DNA from: Kuschelorhynchus macadamiae | Taxonomy: Eukaryota; Arthropoda; Insecta; Coleoptera; Curculionidae | Assembly (NCBI GenBank): GCA_030620095.1 | Contig: JAUTXW010004470.1 | Span: forward strand, 372,001-436,000 | Direction: 5' to 3' | Length of the DNA stretch: 64,000 nt | Shown: one piece after another, positions 51,422 through 62,215 of the stretch | Layout: each line of letters opens with the position of its first letter | Position numbering within the stretch: position 1 is the first letter of the stretch | Position numbers and translations under genes: made by a program | The notes under the pieces: model-generated | Seen by the model: only the letters and a program-made list of their open reading frames with translations | Told to the model about the DNA's origin: nothing | Databases searched by the model: none

Positions 51422-53121
51422 TTATCTGAGCTGTCAGATTTTTTTAGTTACAGCATTTTTGGAGAAAATGCGAATAATTTCTTAAATATCTGAAAATTAT
51501 TTTCATTGGATGGACAAATCCGTTTAAAGTAAGATTGTCTCATATTTTTTTAATCTACAAGATGAAGATTTTAGTTATTTCTTATGTTAGATCATATTTG
51601 AGTTATCACTTTCACCCTCATTATTTTAAATATGGGCCTTGACTTTATTTTATTTCTTAAAAATTAATTTCATCCTTAATAAAATCCTATCAAATAATAA
51701 AAAAAATATCATTATGAACTTCTCATGAATACAGCTCGGATAATTTGATCTCAAATAAGCTATAATGTTTCAATGTCACAATAACACATTATTTCTGTAT
51801 TTTTTCTTTCAAAATTTTTAAAATCCTTTCTAATCTTCTTGAAAACATTGTATGTCTCATATTATTTATAATTTTGTAGTCGGTATATTAAATCCTCTAA
51901 TAAACATTGATAAATTAACTTTAAATACCTAATAATAATAAATCTATTGATTATTCAAAAATATGTTTTAAATTTTACCTAACCTAACCTAACCTAAAAT
52001 GAATATCAGAGTAGAAATTATAAGACTATAAAAAACAATCCTTAGAAAGTTAGCTTTAAGTTTTGGTAGAACTTTGCACTTTAGGATACCCAAATGCCGA
52101 AAAAACAAATTTCGCGCTATCTGTGCACACCACAGCTAAAAATGCTTACCCAATTAACTTAAATATTCCAAAATCAATGATGATATGGGAATGAATTGGT
52201 AATATTTTGATAAAAATACAGTATGAAGGAACAAAATGGCGACCAAATAAAATGTTTAAAATGCAAGTATCAAAATGCTATTTATACAAATACTTCAAAT
52301 TTTACACAATAATTAAGTTATGAACTAATAAAATTTGAATGAGAATCTTATACGAAAAAACAACCTTATATAATGTTTAAAGGTTTTTAAAATTCTATTT
52401 CCGTGAATTGTTTTATTTTTATGTATTACAGTATTATGAAATCACCCCTCTAATTTTTTTTATCTTAACCGTACATCACAAAAACGTGTGGATCTGTCGT
52501 TCCGTCCGTTTGTCTCTCTTCGCGGCATAGCTTGATTTTGAAAAAAAACAAGTATGGGATAAAAATGAACCCATTGACTATAGATTTTATACCAAAATCA
52601 GAAAAATGAACTGGTAATATTTTTGTAAAAATTCATAGTAGGGGAACAAAATGGCGACTTAATAAAATGTAAAAATTTTGTGTAAAAAAGCTACTTATTA
52701 AATTGATATCAAATTTTGTACAAAGTTCAAGTGGTTCTAGGGATAAACAGCAGAATATAGTGTGTATGAATATATGTATATGTAAATATTATACCTAAAG
52801 TTAAAATCTTGACAAATGAAAGTTGTGGTGATTAATAAGTGAACAAATGTCAGATATGTGAATGACAACATATGCATTGGGTCAACTTGCGTTTAGCTGA
52901 AACCAGTTATATAAAAAGCAAATTTTTTTCGCGCGCTTTCATTTCAACAAACCTAACCTAATCTAACCTAATTTGACCTGACCTGACCGTGTCTATGTCA
53001 TGGGTGTGATTCCATACCTCCCTGGGACTTTCTTTGGTTTGAGTCCGTTCATAGGTGTTCATCAATTCTGCATCTGTAAATATTGGTACAGTACAGGGAA
53101 TAATTTGGAGATTTGGTTCCT
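51420..53121. other. AT-rich DNA with dispersed repeat and telomere-like motifs
   Basis: (CCTAA)4 lies at 51978-51997 and a degenerate CCTAACCTAATCTAACC run near 52952. 52440-52700 is a copy of the dispersed repeat family (TCTTCGCGGCATAGCTT). The minus strand at about 53000-53121 reads PCTVPIFTDAELMNTYERTQ, resembling the pre-RT block of a LINE. No host gene seen. Confidence 0.6.
51978..51997. repeat. Interstitial (CCTAA)4, insect telomere-type
   Basis: Four exact CCTAA (TTAGG) units. Such short runs are common inside insect genomes and do not imply a telomere. Confidence 0.85.
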
Positions 53122-53336
53122 AATTGAAAAATCAAATGACTTACCTTAAGGAAATTTGATTTAAATTATACGAGCATATCCTATCCGAAATTATTACAAT
53201 TTTTCCACCAAGTAGTCCTGTTCTGTTCGAGTTTTGTGCAATCGTTTAGAGAAAAAAGACGCGGCAACACCGCCGGTACCCGTTCCCTGCCGCTCTTCGG
53301 TATCCTTCATTCTGTTTTGGACATATTAGATCGCCT
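53122..53336. repeat. Left inverted terminal repeat of DIRS element
   Basis: The outer 60 bp (AATTGAAAAATCAAATGACT) pair with 53372-53448. The inner part matches the inverted right end through CATTCTGTTTTG. Confidence 0.85.
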
Positions 53337-53369
53337 ATAGGGTGGGATCATAGGTAATTTTGGGAAGGG

Positions 53370-53490
53370 TTTGTAATAATTTCGGATAGGACATGCTCGT
53401 ATAATTTAAATCAAATTTCCTTAAGGTAAGTCATTTTATTTTTCAATTATACTTCGCATGTCCTATCCTCATTATTACAATTTTTCCACC
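53370..53490. repeat. Internal complementary region of DIRS element
   Basis: The first half (GTAATAATTTCGGATAGGAC, then CTTAAGGTAAGTCATTT) is the inverse of the left terminus. The second half (ATACTTCGCATGTCCTATCC, then ACCAAGTAG) equals the reverse complement of the right terminus. The halves meet at AATT. In DIRS elements this region is thought to template circle closure. Confidence 0.88.
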
Positions 53491-53727
53491 AAGTAGATGT
53501 TTAGAGAAACAAAAGGCGATCTATTGTAGAGTCGTTTAATTAACAGTCTAATATTGATTCATGTAATTTATTAACGATAAATGTAAAATTATGCCATAAT
53601 TAGGTTTAAATACTACTCCTAAATTAATATATCTTAAATGTGCTTAACTGTAAACTAAAAATAAACTTACAACACTCAGTTTAAAACTAACTTAAGAACA
53701 AATATAAAAATTATTATTATTTTTGGT

Positions 53728-54735
53728 CTATATAGGAAAACTTGACCCTTTTAATACACCTTCTGCATAGGCTTTTTGGTCTGGGTCTAATGGCTTATTG
53801 TAAAACGTAGTAAATACATTGGATTTTTCAGTCCAACCTGCTCTTTTCCTAATCGTGTCAATGTTTACCCCTCCCCTTAACGCGGCTGAAGTTGATGCGT
53901 GTCTTGTACTATGACTTTTATAAATGTTTGTGTTTATTCCACTTTTTCCAAGAATTTCTTTAATCCATCGACTCAAGGACTGTGTCGATGTAGCTCTGTG
54001 GGGTTTTTTATGCGTTATAATAAGTTTATCACAATTAATGTCTCTTAGTGTTTTAGTCTTTTCAACATAAAATTTTATTGTTGTAGCTAAACAAATTTCG
54101 GGGTGACTGTGAAAAAAAGGGATTATTAGATTAGGTTGTGGGTTATTTAATCTAGAAGTTTTTATTTTTTCTGAAATTAGTATTTCTAATCTATCTTGTG
54201 ACTCTATTATATGATGAAGTTGAATTTTGGTGAAAGTTTGTATTCTGTGGCCAGATATTAGAGCTAACAGTCCTACTAGTTTATACGATACTAACTGCAA
54301 GGATAGGTTTTCCAGGGGATGTAAAGTTTCTAAATATTTTAAGACAGGATGGGGGTCCCAAGTATTTAAATATTTTGGAGTGGGAGGCTTTTGATTATAT
54401 ATGCCTTTCAAATATCTCTTAAGCATGAGTTTTTGTTCTTTTTTAAAAGATACTAAAAATGATAGAGCAGATTTGTGGAGATTTATGGAAGAAAATGACT
54501 TTCCATTATCCCTCTCTATACTTAGGAATTGTATTACCTTTGTTATTTGTGGCTCAAATAAAGTACTGTCGTTTGCTTGACAGAAATCCCACCATTTCTT
54601 GAAAGTGATTTGGTATTGTTTTATAGTTTTTTGAGAAATTAAGGCCAACATGGTTTCTGATGCAGTGTCTGGGATGCCTCTCCTCTTGAAGGCTTCCAGG
54701 ACAATCTCGCGGCCACCAGGGTAAGGTCTTTCCAT
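53728..54735 (-). CDS. DIRS tyrosine recombinase (integrase)
   Basis: 335 residues, intact. An N-terminal core-binding-like helical domain (about 30-120: TIKQYQITFKKWWDFCQAND) is followed by the catalytic domain. Catalytic residues visible: Arg in ALISGHRIQTF (about residue 163), the HxxR box in SHSTRHASTSAALRGG, and the nucleophilic Tyr in TTFYNKPLD near residue 315. A phage-integrase-type recombinase of this kind would insert a circular DNA copy without target duplication. It overlaps the end of the RT-RNase H frame by 97 bases in another phase, a usual DIRS arrangement. Confidence 0.93.
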   Translation of the reverse strand: MERPYPGGREIVLEAFKRRGIPDTASETMLALISQKTIKQYQITFKKWWDFCQANDSTLFEPQITKVIQFLSIERDNGKSFSSINLHKSALSFLVSFKKEQKLMLKRYLKGIYNQKPPTPKYLNTWDPHPVLKYLETLHPLENLSLQLVSYKLVGLLALISGHRIQTFTKIQLHHIIESQDRLEILISEKIKTSRLNNPQPNLIIPFFHSHPEICLATTIKFYVEKTKTLRDINCDKLIITHKKPHRATSTQSLSRWIKEILGKSGINTNIYKSHSTRHASTSAALRGGVNIDTIRKRAGWTEKSNVFTTFYNKPLDPDQKAYAEGVLKGSSFPI

Positions 54736-56560
54736 AAATGATGAGGTTCCCTGAAAGGGGACAAAAGCATATGTTTATTAGGTGAGAAATATAATGGCTT
54801 TCCAACAATCATTCTCAGGAATAATGGGTACCATGGTTGACTTCTCCAGTTTGGCACAATTACTATTCCTTCGGCCTTATCCACAATAATTTTGTTAAGA
54901 ACTCTTGATATAATTAGAAAAGGGGGAAATGCATAGAAAAAATAGTTGGTCCAAGGTATGGTAAAACTATCTACTGCTATAGAGTCGGGATCGGGTTTCC
55001 ATGACACATATTGGTTGCATTTGCTATTTAACTTTGTGGCAAATAAATCGATATCCGGTTTTCCCAGTGATTTAACAACATTTTCAAAACATTGGGGGGA
55101 TAATTCGAATTCAATGTCTTCTGGATTTGACCTTGATTCTCTGTCAGCTTCTAAATTTTCTTTTGTATTGATATATGAAGCGAATACCCAAATATTTTTA
55201 CTTTCACAAAAAAGCCAGAGTTTTCTACTAATGTGATTTAAAGTTCTATATTTTATACCCCCCATCCTATTAATGTAAGATACTGCCATAGTGTTATCAA
55301 TTCTTAGTAGAATCTTTTTATTCGAAATGTTCTTACAAAAGGATTTCAAACCATAAAAGGCTGCTGCGATTTCCAGCCAGTTAATATGGTTTTTCTTTTC
55401 ATCGGAACTCCAGAAGCCATGTATTTTAGTCTCCCCACAAACTGCCCCCCACCCAGTTTTTGAGCTGTCTGTGAATATTTCTAATTCGAAAGACCTACTT
55501 TCCAACGTATTATTAGCAATTAATATATTATCTATCCACCATTTAAGATCAGTTTTTGCTTTGCCCGAGAGGTATATGACTTTTTTATAATTTTTATGTT
55601 TTTTTAATGCTAAATATTCCTCCCTTTCGAGTCTTTTGGTGTGTAACCACCCATATTTTATTGCTGGACAAGCTGCAGTTAGTTTCCCAATAATTTGGGC
55701 TAATTCGGTAATATTACAAAACCCCTTGTTTAATAAGTCCCTGATTGATGTAATTAATTTATTTCCTTTTATGTGAGGTATGCTAAAAGACATACTTGAG
55801 GTATCGAATTGAAATCCTAAAAAGATGCAGTTTTGTGAAGGGGCGAGATTACATTTTTCCCAATTAATAAGAAAACCCAAGGAAACTAGTAAATTAATTG
55901 TTTTTTCTGTATTAATTCTACTTTCCTCTAGGTTGCGAGAAATTATTAAAATATCGTCCAAATATCCAACGCATACAACATCATTTTTCCTTAAGTATTG
56001 AACTACAGGTTTCATGAGTTTTGTAAAGATATATGGTGCCACGCTAAGGCCGAAGGGCAAACAAGTAAATTTATACATTTTACCATTAAAGACAAAACTA
56101 AGGTATTTTCTGTAATTTTCTTGTTAACTAAAAAATAGGCATCTTTAAGGTCTAAAGTGGTTAAATAAAAATCTTTGTATATGAGATTTTTTGCAACTCT
56201 ATAATCTTCCAGTTTAAAGTGTGGGGGGGTTTAGGTATCTATTAAAATATTTGAGGTTAAGTATGAAACGGTGTGAACCATCGGGTTTTTTTCTGAGAAA
56301 ATGAGGAGAGACAAAAGTTCCCTCTTCACATGTGCATGGAGATATAGCTCCATTTTTTTTTTAGTTTTTCAATTGCTTGAATATATGTAATTGTTTTGAT
56401 ATTTTTAGTCCCTTGTGAGCAAAACTTTTGTCTGACCCAATGTGGTTTTGACACTGTTTTTAATGGGACCCCCTTAATCCACTTTAGAACTGTTGAATTA
56501 CAGGTTATTTTTTCCCATTCAGTGATAAAATACTGTAAACGGCCGGCATATATTGTATTG
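54639..56560 (-). CDS. DIRS RT-RNase H polyprotein, frameshifted at its N-terminal end
   Basis: The open part (56078-54639, 479 residues) has the RT fingers/palm MYKFTCLPFGLSVAPYIFTK, the catalytic YLDDILIIS, then RNase H with LEIFTDSSKTGWGAV, INWLEIAAAFYGLKSF, LRIDNTMAVSYINRMGG and YINTKENLEADRESR, and a DIRS C-terminal domain (PDIDLFATKLNSKCNQYVSW). Upstream, the RT start is recognisable in other frames: VSPHFLRKKPDGSHRFILNL and KDFYLTTLDLKDAYFLV. Frame changes fall near the A-run at 56352-56361, the C-run at 56222-56228 and about 56125. Either the copy is decayed or these are assembly indels. Confidence 0.88.
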
Positions 56561-56567
56561 CTTACCT

Positions 56568-57431
56568 CTAACGTTGGTACTTCTTGCGAAGATGAGCCTT
56601 GTGCCCCGTCACTGAAGATGATGCTCTTCTGTTGTTCTGACCCAGGCGCTTGTCCCCATAAGTTTGGCGATGATAGGTCTGAGCGGGGCGTTTGAAGTTT
56701 CCCGAAACTCCTGGCTTATTCCGATTTGGCTCGTGCCTGGGTTTTACCAGGGATGGTTTTGCGAGTTTTAGTTCTATCATAGTTTTCTTAAGATCATTAG
56801 ATGCTTTAAGATTATTGGTAAAATTATGACCAAAAAGCAGTTCTTCGATAGGAGATTGCTCTATGACATTTTTGATGTTTGGGTTAAGGTGTGGGCTGAC
56901 TAAGTATCTTCGATGTGCTGATAATGAATGGTGAACGTCTATTATTAGTCTTGCGGCGTCTGCCAGACCTTTAAGCCATGGATTTGTGTTTTCCGTTGGC
57001 TCCGTGTACATCTTTTCTATTGGAACTGCCATGGCACTTATCGCAACGCCTAATTGAGTTTGAATGTTTGCAATGAAGGCGTCCTGACGTACGCCGCCCT
57101 CTTTTAAGCAGGATTTCACCTCTTCATTCAGTACTGGACCATTTAATGTTTTCCCATTTTTTATGATGGGATATTTTGATAGAAGATCAACCCTTTCTTC
57201 CTTCTTAATTCCTTCCTTGGCGATGGCAAGCCACCTGGAGGTTATTTCTTCCCGAATTTCAGGCCCTTCAGGAATTGTACCTTTAGGATCGATCCCTAAA
57301 ATATCAACAGGTTCTGGTGTAGGTTGTTGTTCCGCCATCACCTCTTCGGCTGGTAATTCATTGTCAGTATCAGAACTTGTTTGAGTCTGAACTTTCCGAA
57401 CCTGTAAGGTTGAAAAGAGAAGAAAATACAT
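56568..57431 (-). CDS. DIRS gag-like protein, main exon
   Basis: Open minus-strand frame with an acidic N-terminus (SSDTDNELPAEEVMAEQQ), a conserved-looking core (WLAIAKEGIKKEERVDLLSK, NPWLKGLADAARLIIDVHHS, PIEELLFGHNF) and a basic C-terminus (KPRHEPNRNKPG, RKKYQR). This matches the position and build of DIRS gag. TTACAG ends at 57402 on the minus strand, a good acceptor, so the first residues of the open frame may be intronic. Confidence 0.78.
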   Translation of the reverse strand: MYFLLFSTLQVRKVQTQTSSDTDNELPAEEVMAEQQPTPEPVDILGIDPKGTIPEGPEIREEITSRWLAIAKEGIKKEERVDLLSKYPIIKNGKTLNGPVLNEEVKSCLKEGGVRQDAFIANIQTQLGVAISAMAVPIEKMYTEPTENTNPWLKGLADAARLIIDVHHSLSAHRRYLVSPHLNPNIKNVIEQSPIEELLFGHNFTNNLKASNDLKKTMIELKLAKPSLVKPRHEPNRNKPGVSGNFKRPAQTYHRQTYGDKRLGQNNRRASSSVTGHKAHLRKKYQR

Positions 57432-57674
57432 AACTGTTTCTTCAACCAGTTTTATATAATGAAAAAAAAAAAATTTTTTTTCAATATAGTTAAATATCCC
57501 CGATAAAACTTAACAACATGGTGTTAAGTTGTAATTACCTGTCAATTATAGAACGAATTTTATGATCAACATAGTGACATATTCGTTTTTTTTTTTTTTC
57601 CATTGTAATTGATATAATTATTATTTCTTTTATTTAATTTAATTTATATAACTCCCTTATGCTAGACTATATAC

Positions 57675-57710
<36 letters not shown>

Positions 57711-58088
57711 TAAAACTGGCAACATGGTGTCAGTCGTATTCTGTTTGTGCCCAAAACAAACGATGTGATCAACATGGTGACCCATTTATTTCAAGCATTT
57801 TTATGGTTCTAATATGTTTATGTTTACACAAGATAACGCCAGCACCGGCGATCGATATCGGCCTAAATAGTGACGCACCGCTGTGGACGAATTTGAACCT
57901 TATGTCCTGATTGAACAGTTAGATGTTTTAAGATTTGAATAATAAGTAGATATTGGTTTTGATTGTCATTAGATTCACTCACAGGAATTTGGGAAATTAA
58001 TATAACGCATAATACTTTATTAAGCAAGCTAATAATTAGGTAGGTTGGCATATACAAATCAAGAAATTGATAATTAATTGATACTTAC
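57402..58088 (-). other. Probable intron in DIRS gag
   Basis: Minus-strand donor CAA|GTAAGT (from 58088) and acceptor TTACAG|GTT (to 57402). Splicing gives SSSSES joined to SSESSDSN, a continuous Ser/acid-rich run, but then meets a stop about 30 bases on. One base of indel near 57385 would restore the main frame. A 37-bp (TA)n lies at 57670-57706. Confidence 0.5.
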
Positions 58089-58203
58089 TTGATTCTGACG
58101 AAGACGACACCATTTCTAACATTTTCTTATATTTTTTGAACTTTTTGCGCAACTTTTTCTTTACTTGATCTTTAGACCATTTGTTATTTTTTATTTTTCC
58201 CAT
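58089..58203 (-). CDS. DIRS gag-like first exon (basic)
   Basis: Starts Met 58203: MGKIKNNKWSKDQVKKKLRK, KFKKYKKMLEMVSSSSES, ending at a strong GTAAGT donor. A highly basic coiled N-terminus just inside the 5' terminal repeat. Confidence 0.62.
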
Positions 58204-58209
58204 TTCCAA

Positions 58210-58427
58210 TAAAAATAACACTTGGATTTGATTACAATTCTTAAAAAAACGACGCGCACTCTCTCTGCAAACAAAACAGAATGAAGGATACCGAAGAGCG
58301 GCAGGGAACGGGTACCGGCGGTGTTGCCGCGTCTTTTTTCTCTAAACGATTGCACAAAACTCGAACAGAACAGGACTACTTGGTGGAAAAATTGTAATAA
58401 TGAGGATAGGACATGCGAAGTATAATT
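58210..58427. repeat. Right inverted terminal repeat of DIRS element
   Basis: Inverse of the left terminal repeat from AAAACAGAATG (58270) to GGTGGAAAAATTGTAATAAT (58382), then the right-specific outer end GAGGATAGGACATGCGAAG and AATT. Confidence 0.88.
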
Positions 58428-60560
58428 CCTAATGATATGGTTGTGTGCCCTGAAGAATTTAATTTATTTTTGACTATGTTGTAGGCCCTACCCTATATAT
58501 CATATTCCAGTTTTTCGCCAGAGTTTTTGACACTTTTGCCGTTTACTGTTCATTGTTGTATGACTAAGTTTCTCTTTGGCATCTCTATATGTGATGTTTG
58601 TATCCATTATTGCATCTAGGCTTTCAGGGCCTGTTTTGATTTTGGAAAGTCTAGTAAGCTCTCTTCTTATTACACCAGTAACCCGATTGTCATTTTTTTC
58701 AATTTATCAGCCTCTTTTTTAAATGTTTATTGCACACTCTTTTTAGTTCCGGTATGATTGTTTCAGCAATAGGATCCTCTATGTTCTACAGGATATTTGA
58801 ACAGTTTTCTATCAATTTTTTTGACTTCCCCTTCGCTATCTATCCGTTATATATAGGGGTTCGTCCGGTTAGTTTGTATTCTTTGCCTCACCTGACCTGA
58901 CCTTTTTTTAGGGGTTGGTAAAGTGTTTTATCGTCTTGTGTTTGGCCTTTGTGTACCAATCTTCTGTTGCCCCAAGTGTGCAAGTCTCCTGCCTTATTCT
59001 GAAGATCAGGCTACCCGTCAAACTCCCTTCCCCTTTCTTTCTTAATACCGGGTCATATAGTAGATTCTACAGAAGAGGACCCAGAACGGATCCCTGTGGT
59101 ATGCCCGCTGTGACGTCTATCTTTTTAACAGTCGCCTGTATGAATCTTTGGTCTAGGTAGTCCCTTTTTGTATTAATCAGGTCTCGTGATATGCCTTTTT
59201 TGATTAATCTTTAACGTATACCGTCAGGGCCATGGGGAGGATTCCAGTTGCAATCCTCCTTAGTAGTTGTTTGTAGCGATTTGGGAATAGCACGTTAACA
59301 ATTTCTAAAGTTTTATCATCCGAAAGTGTGAAAGGTGGGCCTGAGTCTTTGAAATTCTTTTTAATAATTTTGTATCCCTCTCCCCAGATATCTTCGTTAA
59401 GTTTGCCCCAGAGTTGGTTCCATTTATTTCTTTTTTTCTGTAGTTATTAGGGATGTAAGCGCTTTCTTTTTTCTTTGTAAATTCAGGTCCTGTCGAGAAT
59501 ATCTTGGTTTTCTCTTGCAACTCGCGTATATCTTCTCCTTGCTCTGACGCATTCCTGCCTTTTTCCCGCGATTTCTTCGGTCCAACAGTACAGGATACTA
59601 TTGGCTGCTAGATTAGCACGACTTTGATTGATCAAAGACTCGTTTTACCGTGTTTACAAGGATTTCTGGATTTAATCTATACCCTTGTATATTTAGTATT
59701 TCCCTATGGAGAGATTCTTTGAACTTGGCCTTATCGAGACTAATCTTACCTTGATACCTGTATGTTTCTCTGTGCTATCTTATACCAGAAAGGTGATGTG
59801 TTTATGCAGGGACATAGGTTCATTCTCTAATATTTTCCAACCTTCAATCTTCCTTCTAACCTCTGCGTAGAAAAAGTAATATCAATAAAGGAGCTGCCGT
59901 TTTTACTAACAAATGTTCTTCTAGTAACATATTTCCCCTCTGGTGGTTGTAAAGGGAGCCCTAATCCTGCGATTTTGCATTAAAGTCTCCTAGAATCAGT
60001 GACTCATGTTCATGAGGTCGTCTATGTACATTTCAAAAGCATTTATGTGCACATTCGGAGATATGAGATTTGTAACAACCATAGATGTCGAATTCTTGGG
60101 TTCTGATGCCGATGATGCCATTTGCTTTAAAAATCGTATCCACGTTAATTTTTCATAAGCTGTAGCGAATGTCATCTCGTGTACTCTCAGGGATCTGTTT
60201 GTGTTTATTCGCAGTATTGGCATTGGCATTTTGATTATTGAGTGTAAGGCGTTTTTTTAGCAATTGATAATGCAGGCCGGAAAACGGTACACCCTATGTC
60301 CCTTTTCATTGCAAGTTGGACAGTATTCTTTAATCCCTCAGGAAGTTGTTATGTGTCCGGCTTCACCACATTTCAAGCATTTCCGTTTCATTTCCTGTCT
60401 TGTACATTCTTTCTGTTCATGGCCATATCCCCAGCATCTGCCACATTTCCTGACCCAGACTCTTCGATCTATTGAGCAGTACACTATACATATCCTAATT
60501 TGTCGATGCCTAAGGAATTCTTCTGCTTTGTCTTCGTTAATCATAAAAGTAACTGCGTGA
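58428..60560 (-). pseudogene. R1-like LINE remains (zinc knuckles, endonuclease, RT blocks)
   Basis: Minus strand: CCHC knuckles CGRCWGYGHEQKECTRQE and CLKCGEAGHITTS (60445-60338), as in LINE ORF1 proteins; an endonuclease-like region with ATAYEKLTWIRF and SLILGDFNAKSQ (about 60190-59970); an RT-like block DVTAGIPQGSVLGPLL (about 59120-59070); and an unassigned frame RVTGVIRRELTRLSKIKTGP near 58690. Many stops. Block order suggests rearrangement or more than one LINE copy. The DIRS element inserted at its left edge. Confidence 0.68.
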
Positions 60561-61250
60561 GCATTATTTTATTTTTGCATACTTATGTGCAGAAAAATAT
60601 TTAGGATGCACAGCAAAACAAAGTTTACATGTAACTGGTTTCAGTTGTTCTAAAGTTTGGAAAATAGAAATGAAATTTCCTCGGAAAATTATGTTTAGAA
60701 TAAACAAAGTTTATCCGATATATTGTTATACATTATTATTTCCGCATGTTTGACAAAGCATAGAAAATTTTGCAAAATGAGTAAAAATATCATATTTAAA
60801 AAGAAAATATAAATTAAAAAGTTCTAGAAGGGATCTACCTTTTTTTTTCATAAAAGATTGAGAAAAGTAAACTATGTTAAAATGTATATAATATGAATAC
60901 AATTGTTACCAAATAACTGTATGTATTTATAATAAGTGTCACCGTTGATTGAAGGAAAAAAAAAGATGCGCAACCTTATGGGCGAATTCGTGGCACAAAA
61001 GGTGTCCGAGATTTTGCTTGGCGCCGCGCGCTGCCAGTCGTTTACGAATCGAAAATTTTAATTTTGTAATTTTGACAACCTGTAAAATCCAAACGGTTCG
61101 ACTCGGTTCGAGCGAAAGCCCAGAGCAAAACGGTTGGCACATTCCTAGTTTATTTTTCTTCCCTCGTAAAAGGCGGATATTAAAATCGTAAAAAATCACC
61201 CTTCGAGGTTTTTTTAGATCTTTAGGTTTCAAGGTTCTTAGATGCCGAAA
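60561..61250. other. AT-rich non-coding; unassigned ORF
   Basis: A 121-codon minus frame (61304-60939) has basic composition and no recognised motif; I do not call it a gene. Nothing else seen. Confidence 0.4.
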
Positions 61251-62010
61251 AACATGTTTTCTTAATTTCGTCGATCTGCCTGTCGGTTTGCCTATTCGCG
61301 GCATAGCTAAAAACTACTTACGCGATTGACTACAAATTATGAATTATGGTCAAAAATTAAGGCACAGTTTAATTCTGTGATTAAGGGTCATATGGGAATG
61401 ACCTGTAAAAATCAAATGTCAAAACAAAATGGCGGCCTAGTGAAATGTTTAAAAAATTATTACTAAAAAACTACTTATCCAATTTTCCTATACTTACGGA
61501 GAAAATGTCTCAAGCAGAAATTTGGACGTTTCGCATAATTGTTTAAGTAATAGCTCCAAAATAGCGTTAACAAAAATATATAATTAACTATATAATAACC
61601 TTCATGTTGTATTGTTAACACGGAACTTCTCTCGTTATGAATTATTACTTTTATTAGGAAGTGTGATCCAAGTTAGTTCAGTATATAGTCACAGTATAAA
61701 TGTGTAACATATACTCTGTCTTCATTTTATTGTGCCGTTTTGTTCCATCATATTGGATTTCTACCAATATGTTTACCATTTCCTTTCTACCTATGCCACA
61801 CTTGACTTTTTTTAATAACATAATTTAAAATAAATTCAATAAGTATCCCATTTTCAAATTTAATTTTTCTGTAAAATTTAAAATCAATTGAAGAAGAGTT
61901 TTAACGTTGATTTTTTAAAAATTGTATTTTCCCGTTTTTTTGTTCCGCTATCTTAAATTGAAACCCATATTATCAGCCTTTACCTAGATATCCCAGATAT
62001 TAAGTTTCAG
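61250..62010. repeat. Dispersed AT-rich repeat family copy
   Basis: Contains CGTCGATCTGCCTGTCGG, TATTCGCGGCATAGCTAAAA, AAACAAAATGGCGGCCTAGT and TTGTTCCATCATATTGG. The same phrases recur at 24590-25210, 52440-52700 and 63110-64000. Non-coding; no terminal repeats identified. Confidence 0.68.
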
Positions 62011-62014
62011 AATG

Positions 62015-62215
62015 GTTTTCATTAACGATCCCCTTGTTGTTATGTTAGAGTAGTGTATTATTTGGTGTTAGGATCCAGTAAAAAAAATAAAGGTCTTTAT
62101 TAAATTGCCGACGTTTCGCCAATTTATTATTGCATCCTCAGGGCATATATTTTCTATTTTGCCTGAAACTCATATTAGCCTTTACCTACTCCATTGGTCG
62201 GCAGATATTTCCTGA
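62015..62215 (-). repeat. Inverted unit of the hammerhead-like repeat
   Basis: Minus-orientation copy. Its core reads CTGAGGA (62141-62135), TGCAATAATAAATTGGC, GAAAC, GTCGGC. It stands head-to-head with the + strand array that follows. Confidence 0.7.

Larger units (their letters stand above)
53122..58427 (-). mobile_element. DIRS-type tyrosine-recombinase retrotransposon
   Basis: 5.3-kb element transcribed leftward: gag (58203-56568), RT-RNase H (about 56570-54639), tyrosine recombinase (54735-53728). The terminal repeats are inverted: about 180 bp at the left (from about 53180) matches the reverse complement of the right end (TTATTACAATTTTTCCACC, then GAGAAAAAAGACGCGGCAAC). An internal complementary region (about 53370-53490) joins the complement of the left outer end to the right outer end. 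AATT occurs at both ends (53122-53125, 58424-58427) and at the junction inside that region (53445-53448). No longer target duplication is seen, as expected for recombinase-mediated integration. Confidence 0.92.

Noticed and set aside
51978..51997. Telomere or chromosome end
   Set aside because: Only four CCTAA units with ordinary TE-rich DNA on both sides; short interstitial runs are common in insects.
60939..61304. 121-codon minus-strand ORF
   Set aside because: No motif, no start context, overlaps a repeat-family copy and an opposite-strand ORF; likely chance.
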